A stretch of 28,794 nt of DNA from contig JBMFVW010000023.1 in the NCBI GenBank assembly GCA_049965795.1, positions 1-28,794 on the forward strand, written 5' to 3'. The notes under the pieces were generated by a model. That model was given only the letters and a program-made list of their open reading frames with translations, did no database searches and was not told the origin of the DNA. The position numbers were made by a program, and so were the translations under genes. Position 1 is the first letter of the stretch. Each line of letters begins with the position of its first letter. Origin of the DNA: Acidulodesulfobacterium_A sp049965795 (lineage in GTDB: Bacteria; SZUA-79; Acidulodesulfobacterales; Acidulodesulfobacteraceae). Positions 24,116-28,794 of this stretch are shown one piece after another.

Positions 24116-25120
24116 TTATAAATTTTTATAAATGCAGAAACCGTTAGTCGTATCGCAGGCAGATAATTCGGGTTGAATTACCGTGTGATTTATGTTAAAT
24201 TTTTCCTCCATGACATCCTGGATGTTATTTATAATACAGCAAATATCCGAAGATTTGACTACGGTCGGTTCGACGAGTATATGTGCGCTCATAAGCTTAA
24301 AAGATTTCGACATGCTCCATATGTGAAGGTCGTGAACATTTTTTACGCCAGGAGTTTTTAATATTTCTTCTTTGACTTGCGTAAAATCAATCTCTTTCGG
24401 CACTCCTTCGAGCAATATATTGATAGTTTCGTTAATCACCGAAAATGCGCCTATAGCAAGAAGAGGAGATATTAAAAGACTTATAACGGCATCTATGTAA
24501 TAATATCCGGTAAAATAAATAATTATTCCGCCGGCGATAATCGATAAAGAAACCAAAGAATCGCCGAGTATATGGAAAAAAGAGCTTTTAAGATTTAAAT
24601 TATGATGCATTCCGCCGTGTATTTTAAAGCCTATGAAGCCGTTAATAATTAAGCTTATAAGGGGGAAAATAATCATTATATTTGAATTTATTTTTTCGGG
24701 ATGCATCAGCCTTAAATAGCTTTCGTATATTAATATTACGGACAGCATAAGAAGTAAAAGAGAATTTAAAAGAGCGGCAAGTATTCCTATTCTGTGGTAG
24801 CCGTAAGTATTTTTTTCGGAAGGGGTTTTTCTCACCTGCATCTGGGCAAACCATGCCAAAAAAAGCGAGGACGCATCTACTAAAACATGTCCCGATTCGG
24901 AATATAAAGCCATGCTTTTAGATAATACGGCGCCCGTAAATTCAATCGCCAGTATTACCAAGGTCAGCAAGAAAGCTAATTTAAGTTTTTTTTCGGTTTG
25001 AAAAGTTTCGGTAAAGAGATTTAAGGAATTGCTATGGTCGTGATTATGTCCATAGCCGCGATTATGAATCTCATTACATACGCCGTCTCCATTATCATCG
25101 TAAGAACAGATATTATCCAT
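24116..25120 (-). CDS. Cation diffusion facilitator, zinc-type exporter
   Basis: The 334-residue protein has six predicted membrane helices between about residues 47 and 240 and a cytoplasmic C-terminal domain (from about 240). The four site residues of zinc-type CDF proteins are present: His78-x3-Asp82 in helix 2 (SGHVLVD) and His183-x3-Asp187 in helix 5 (HILGDS). The C-terminus has VHDLHIWSMS, typical of CzcD/ZitB. The soluble N-terminus has a DDNGDGVC run (8-15) and an His-rich GHNHDHS (24-30) that may bind metal. It likely exports Zn or a similar ion by proton exchange. It is divergent from the MFS gene. Confidence 0.93.
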   Translation of the reverse strand: MDNICSYDDNGDGVCNEIHNRGYGHNHDHSNSLNLFTETFQTEKKLKLAFLLTLVILAIEFTGAVLSKSMALYSESGHVLVDASSLFLAWFAQMQVRKTPSEKNTYGYHRIGILAALLNSLLLLMLSVILIYESYLRLMHPEKINSNIMIIFPLISLIINGFIGFKIHGGMHHNLNLKSSFFHILGDSLVSLSIIAGGIIIYFTGYYYIDAVISLLISPLLAIGAFSVINETINILLEGVPKEIDFTQVKEEILKTPGVKNVHDLHIWSMSKSFKLMSAHILVEPTVVKSSDICCIINNIQDVMEEKFNINHTVIQPELSACDTTNGFCIYKNL

Positions 25121-25247
25121 AATGAAAGAATTATAGCATATTTTTTACCGAAGCGCCAAAAAATCGATTCAGTTGCAGAAAGTCATAACGAATGCCAATT
25201 TTAAATTTATAAATCTTTTCAGCCGGATTCAGGACTTCAATAAGTAA

Positions 25248-25277
25248 TTGCTAATGACAGGCTAAATTTAGTAAAAT
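25248..25277 (+). promoter_or_regulatory. Weak candidate promoter for the MFS gene
   Basis: TTGCTA (25248-25253) and TAAAAT (25272-25277) are 18 bases apart; the transcript would start only a few bases before the ATG at 25287, which has no Shine-Dalgarno, so the mRNA could be nearly leaderless. The rest of the 166-base gap holds nothing recognisable. Confidence 0.3.
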
Positions 25278-25286
25278 AACAACACA

Positions 25287-26495
25287 ATGAAGAAAGAAGA
25301 AAAAGAGACTATTTCGTTTTTAAGTTTTTCCCATTTTTTTTGTCATGTGGCAATACTTACGTATCCGGCAATATTAATACTTATTAAAACTAAATTTGAC
25401 GTAAACTATGAAACGCTTGGAGCTATTGCTGGCATTTACCTTTTTTTATTCGGCGCCGGATCATTGCCCGTAGGTTTTATCGCGGATAAAATAAAAAAGA
25501 AACATATTTTGCGGATTTATCTCGGCGGAATGGCTTTATTTTCTTTTACGGCGGCTTCAGCGCCTAATTTTTTTATTTTCTCCCTGTCTATAATACTTAT
25601 GGGGCTTATAGGGAGTATTTATCATCCCGTAGGTTTAAGCATGATGTCGTTTATAGGAAGCGATAAACTCAGGGCGTTTGCGATACACGGCATAGCCGGC
25701 ACTCTCGGAGTAGCTTTAAGCGCGGGTTTTGCCGGAATACTCGGTTATTTTTTCGGATATAATTTTCCGTATCTGATACTCGGCATAATTTTTTTAATGC
25801 TGTTGGCATGGTCTTATATACTGAAACTGCAGGCTTCGGACGGTACTGCAGTATCCGAAATAAAAGAAAGAAGCGAAATAAAAAAAGATTCGTCAAACAT
25901 AAAAGCTTTTCTTAAAGAATTTTTTCATTTAAACCTGATTCTGATTTTTATAGCCGAGTTTTTGAACGGATTTGTTTTTCAGGGCGTGTTTTCTTTTTTG
26001 CCTGCTTATGTGGGAACCGAACTTAAAAACTATATCTTTTTTCATAATCAAGCTGCAGCGGCCGGCGGATTTTTTGTAACTATAGCCCTTCTTGTAGGAG
26101 TTTTTTTTCAATATAACAGCACCAGAATAACGAAGAACTATAAATCTAACAGAGTTTTTGCTATTTTAGTGTTAATAAGCGGAATTTTTCTTTTAATTTC
26201 CGGTTTTACCCATGATATTTTTCTTTTTATAGCTATTCTTGCTTTTTCCGCTTTTAATTTTTCTATAAACCCTATTTCAAATCTTATGATAAGCGAAAAT
26301 GCCCATGAAAAATTCAGGGCTACGGCATACGGCGTTTTTTTCTTTTCCGGTTTCGGAATAGGTTCTGTTGCGGCTCCCATAGGCGGAATAATAGCTCAAA
26401 AATTTGCGCTTCACTGGATTTTTGCCCTATACGGAGTTATACTTCTTATATCTTTCGGAGTATCTTCGGCTATTAAGGAAGGAAAATATAAATAA
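25287..26495 (+). CDS. Major facilitator superfamily transporter
   Basis: The 402-residue protein has about twelve hydrophobic helices and the MFS loop GFIADKIKKKHILRIYLGG between helices 2 and 3. The segment LMGLIGSIYHPVGLSMMS (about 111-128) is reminiscent of the fosmidomycin-resistance (Fsr) branch and similar drug or organic-anion exporters. A charged loop (about 180-205) joins the halves. The substrate cannot be told from the sequence. It is 42 bases before proC but the two have no obvious functional link. Confidence 0.85.
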   Translation: MKKEEKETISFLSFSHFFCHVAILTYPAILILIKTKFDVNYETLGAIAGIYLFLFGAGSLPVGFIADKIKKKHILRIYLGGMALFSFTAASAPNFFIFSLSIILMGLIGSIYHPVGLSMMSFIGSDKLRAFAIHGIAGTLGVALSAGFAGILGYFFGYNFPYLILGIIFLMLLAWSYILKLQASDGTAVSEIKERSEIKKDSSNIKAFLKEFFHLNLILIFIAEFLNGFVFQGVFSFLPAYVGTELKNYIFFHNQAAAAGGFFVTIALLVGVFFQYNSTRITKNYKSNRVFAILVLISGIFLLISGFTHDIFLFIAILAFSAFNFSINPISNLMISENAHEKFRATAYGVFFFSGFGIGSVAAPIGGIIAQKFALHWIFALYGVILLISFGVSSAIKEGKYK

Positions 26496-26537
26496 ACTAA
26501 AATAAAAAATGAAAATAAATATAATAAGGAGGATGTT

Positions 26538-27392
26538 ATGCCTATAAAGAAAATTTCGATAGGTTTTATAGGGGCAGGTAATATGGCTTACGGACTAATA
26601 AAAGGAATAACCGTATCAAAATCCCGCGATTTAAAAATTTTTATTTACGATACCGATCCGTCGAGAGCGGACTTCGTAAAAAACGCCCTCGGAGTAAATT
26701 CGTTAAACAGCATAGGCGAAGTAGTCGAAAATTGCGATATCGTTTTTATAGCCGTAAAACCGTATTCGGTGGAAAGTGTCGTCGAAGTTGCGTCGGGGAC
26801 TTTAAATAAATTGAAAAACAGGAATAATATTCCCGTTTTTGTTTCAATTGCCGGAGGGGTAAAAATAGATTTTATAGAAAATGTGTTTAAAAAGGCGCTT
26901 AAAAACAGCCTTTCTTTAAAAATATTCAGGATTATGCCAAATATAAATTCTTTAGCCGGAAAAGGAATGGGCGCAATGTGTTATAACGCGGGCGTATCCG
27001 AAGAAGATATAGCGGAAGTCGTTAAAATACTTGAACTGTCGTCGAAAATTATTCTTTTGGACGAAAAATATTTTGACGCCGTAACCGCTCTTAGCGGAAG
27101 CGGTCCGGCCTACATTTTTTTAATAGCGGAAGGACTTATAGAGGCTGGAGTTAAACTTGGTCTTCCTAAGGATACCGCAAAAGAACTGACCGTGCAGACT
27201 ATACTCGGCTCCGCCGAACTCTTAAACAGCCCGGAATTTTCTAAAACTTCGACGAAAGATTTAAAAGATATGGTAACCTCGCCGGGCGGAACCACGGCAT
27301 ACGGACTTGCGAAATTAGAAGAAGGACGCATTAAGTATGTCCTTGATTCTGCCGTCAATGCAGCATATTTAAGGGCAAAAGGATTGGTTTAG
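26538..27392 (+). CDS. proC: Pyrroline-5-carboxylate reductase
   Basis: ProC makes the last step of proline synthesis, reducing 1-pyrroline-5-carboxylate with NAD(P)H. The 284 residues show the Rossmann IGFIGAGNMAYGLIKG, FRIMPNINSLAGKGMGA, ALSGSGPAYIFLIAEGLIEAG and the signature KDMVTSPGGTTAYGL near the C-terminus. AAGGAGG stands ahead of the ATG. Its stop overlaps that of the convergent maf gene. Confidence 0.96.
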   Translation: MPIKKISIGFIGAGNMAYGLIKGITVSKSRDLKIFIYDTDPSRADFVKNALGVNSLNSIGEVVENCDIVFIAVKPYSVESVVEVASGTLNKLKNRNNIPVFVSIAGGVKIDFIENVFKKALKNSLSLKIFRIMPNINSLAGKGMGAMCYNAGVSEEDIAEVVKILELSSKIILLDEKYFDAVTALSGSGPAYIFLIAEGLIEAGVKLGLPKDTAKELTVQTILGSAELLNSPEFSKTSTKDLKDMVTSPGGTTAYGLAKLEEGRIKYVLDSAVNAAYLRAKGLV

Positions 27393-28000
27393 AAAAAAAG
27401 CGGCAGATTATGTTCTTTTAAAATCTGCAAAAGTTTCTGCACCGGAAGACCGAGTACGTTTTCAAATGAACCGCTATACGATTCGACTACGCCATTTTCA
27501 TCTTGAATTCCGTAACTTCCGGCTCTGTCGAAAGGCGGATGGTCATATATATAAGAATTTATTTCATTATCGCTTAACGGTTTTACGGAAACGAGCGTTT
27601 TATCGTAATCGGTTAAAACTATATCTTTATTTACATAGTTATCTGGGCATATTATGCTTATTCCGGAATAAACTTCATGCGTTTTTCCTTCAAACTTTTT
27701 TAGCATATTAAAAGCATCTTCTAAATTAAGAGGTTTTCCGTAAGCTTTGCCGTTAAAAAAAATAACGGTGTCAGCGCCTATGATATAGCTGTTTTTGTAA
27801 TTGGCGGCGATGCTTTTTGCTTTCATAAAAGCTAATTGCTTTACGAAATTTTCTATAGAAATATTTTCTTTTAATTTTAAATCTTCAAACTTAGGTTCAT
27901 CGGCTATATTATGATTTACGGCAATAAAATTAAATCTTATTTTTTTTAATAACGATATTCTTCTTTGGGAAGACGAAGCAAGAACGTACATCGGATCCAT
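27389..28000 (-). CDS. maf: Maf/YhdE/YceF-family nucleoside triphosphate pyrophosphatase
   Basis: The 203-residue protein has the Maf start YVLASSSQRRISLLKKI, the catalytic Asp in IIGADTVIFFNGKAYGKP, and DRAGSYGIQDENG...SGSFENVLGLPV. Maf proteins hydrolyse non-canonical or modified nucleoside triphosphates such as dTTP, UTP or 7-methyl-GTP; the substrate subgroup is uncertain here. It follows yggS after 6 bases and is convergent with proC. Confidence 0.92.
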   Translation of the reverse strand: MDPMYVLASSSQRRISLLKKIRFNFIAVNHNIADEPKFEDLKLKENISIENFVKQLAFMKAKSIAANYKNSYIIGADTVIFFNGKAYGKPLNLEDAFNMLKKFEGKTHEVYSGISIICPDNYVNKDIVLTDYDKTLVSVKPLSDNEINSYIYDHPPFDRAGSYGIQDENGVVESYSGSFENVLGLPVQKLLQILKEHNLPLFF

Positions 28001-28006
28001 ATTTTA

Positions 28007-28723
28007 TTATTTTTTTAATTTCGGAGGCCTGATGCCGAATATTACGGTGCCTAATCTTATGATAGTCGCTCCTTCTTCTATTGCGGCTTCAAAATCGCCG
28101 GACGTTCCCATGGAAAGAACCGAAAGTTTTTGTTTATAAACGGATTTTGAATTTATTTCGTCTGAAAGCTCTTTTAACTGCTTAAAATATTTCCTGCTTC
28201 CGTTTTCAAGCGGCGGCATCGTCATTAGTCCTGAGACTTTAATATGTTGAAATTTATTTATTTCGGATATTAAACCGGTTAATTTTTCGGGCAATATTCC
28301 GCCTTTTGTTTTTTCTCCTGCAAGATTTACTTCTATTAAGATATTGGAAGTTATATTTTTTGCGGCTGAATGTTTTTCTATAACTTCGGCAAGTTCTAAA
28401 TCGTCAACCGAATGAATCAAATCGACTTTTCCGATAATATATTTTACTTTATTTTTTTGGAGGCGTCCTATAATATGCCAAACAATTTCTTTATTTTGAC
28501 TTAAATATTTCAGTGTTTCAAATTTTGGCAAAAATTCCTGAACGTAATTTTCCCCGAAAACTTTTATGCCGCTTCTTGCGGCTTCAATTATTTCGTCCGC
28601 GGTTCTTGTTTTTGAAGCCGCAAGAAGCGTTATATCGGAAAAATTCCGGCCGCTTTTTAAGGCGGCGTTTTTAATCTTTTCGTTAATGCTATTTATATTG
28701 TCCGATATCGGAATGTTTATCAT
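28007..28723 (-). CDS. yggS: PLP homeostasis protein (YggS/PLPBP family)
   Basis: The 238-residue single-domain, alanine-racemase-fold protein binds pyridoxal phosphate through Lys38 in LLAASKTR. Family motifs are FGENYVQEF, WHIIGRLQKNKVKYI, IEVNLAGEKTKGG, GLMTMPP and LSMGTSGDFEAAIEEGATIIRLGTVIFG. It helps keep free PLP in balance and has no proven enzymatic activity. Its ATG overlaps the stop of the preceding gene by ATGA. Confidence 0.95.
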   Translation of the reverse strand: MINIPISDNINSINEKIKNAALKSGRNFSDITLLAASKTRTADEIIEAARSGIKVFGENYVQEFLPKFETLKYLSQNKEIVWHIIGRLQKNKVKYIIGKVDLIHSVDDLELAEVIEKHSAAKNITSNILIEVNLAGEKTKGGILPEKLTGLISEINKFQHIKVSGLMTMPPLENGSRKYFKQLKELSDEINSKSVYKQKLSVLSMGTSGDFEAAIEEGATIIRLGTVIFGIRPPKLKK

Positions 28724-28794
28724 CTGCCTCTTTTCAGAAGTTCCATAGCTTTTTTAAGACTTATCTGCATCCTGTTGAAAGACTGCGCAAGCGA
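28720..28794 (-). CDS. C-terminal end of a HAMP-domain protein (partial)
   Basis: The last 24 codons of a gene entering from the right edge read SLAQSFNRMQISLKKAMELL, then KRGR and TGA. The LAxSFNRM pattern is the second helix of a HAMP domain. The protein ends directly after HAMP, so it lacks a kinase or chemotaxis module behind it. Its stop overlaps the yggS start (ATGA), suggesting coupled translation. The N-terminal part is outside the window. Confidence 0.6.
   Translation of the reverse strand, partial: SLAQSFNRMQISLKKAMELLKRGR

Noticed and set aside
24883..24897. Glu75 in the CDF helix 2 as a lost metal ligand
   Set aside because: The site residues of zinc-type CDF proteins are His78 and Asp82; position 75 is not one of them, so the site is intact.
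1..28794. tRNA, rRNA, CRISPR array, prophage or complete insertion sequence
   Set aside because: None was recognised on reading both strands; the few repeats present are the short palindromic elements and the 11-mer described.

Overview
The window is an AT-rich, gene-dense stretch of a Gram-negative bacterial chromosome carrying the replication-origin neighbourhood. A YidC with a long periplasmic domain, TatA, ferredoxin-dependent 2-oxoacid oxidoreductase subunits and a HyfB-like membrane subunit suggest an anaerobic or microaerophilic bacterium of the Desulfobacterota/deltaproteobacterial type, possibly an Acidulodesulfobacterales-like lineage. The lineage is an impression from gene content and base composition, not a demonstrated placement.

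Left arm (1-9143, all on the minus strand): the N-terminal part of a HyfB/NuoL-M-type proton-translocating subunit; a divalent-metal (Nramp-family) transporter preceded by a 37-codon leader ORF and followed by a 69-aa single-span membrane protein; then the origin-proximal block mnmG, mnmE, yidC, yidD, rnpA, rpmH. A 16-bp match to the chromosomal parS consensus lies between mnmG and the transporter leader. Three related inverted-repeat elements sit just downstream of stop codons in this arm.

Origin (about 9144-9514): very AT-rich, with a perfect 11-bp tandem repeat and two inverted DnaA-box-like 9-mers just before dnaA. dnaA, dnaN and gyrB follow on the plus strand; recF is missing from its common place between dnaN and gyrB.

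Right arm: tatA (minus), queE (plus), a four-span membrane protein resembling part of a haem-copper oxidase subunit I, then a long minus-strand run reading fumarase alpha, fumarase beta, sucC, sucD, korD, korA, korB, korC, ndk, nth. The first eight genes cover malate/fumarate interconversion and the succinyl-CoA to 2-oxoglutarate step with ferredoxin, so they could serve a reductive or a bidirectional TCA route. After that come a zinc-type CDF exporter, an MFS transporter, proC, maf, yggS and the very end of a HAMP-domain protein.

Most of the window is conserved housekeeping sequence. The items most worth a second look are the parS site without adjacent parAB, the palindromic repeat family, the leader ORF and small membrane protein around the Nramp gene, and the unusual details of DnaA and its boxes. 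No rRNA, tRNA, CRISPR array, prophage or intact insertion sequence was seen.
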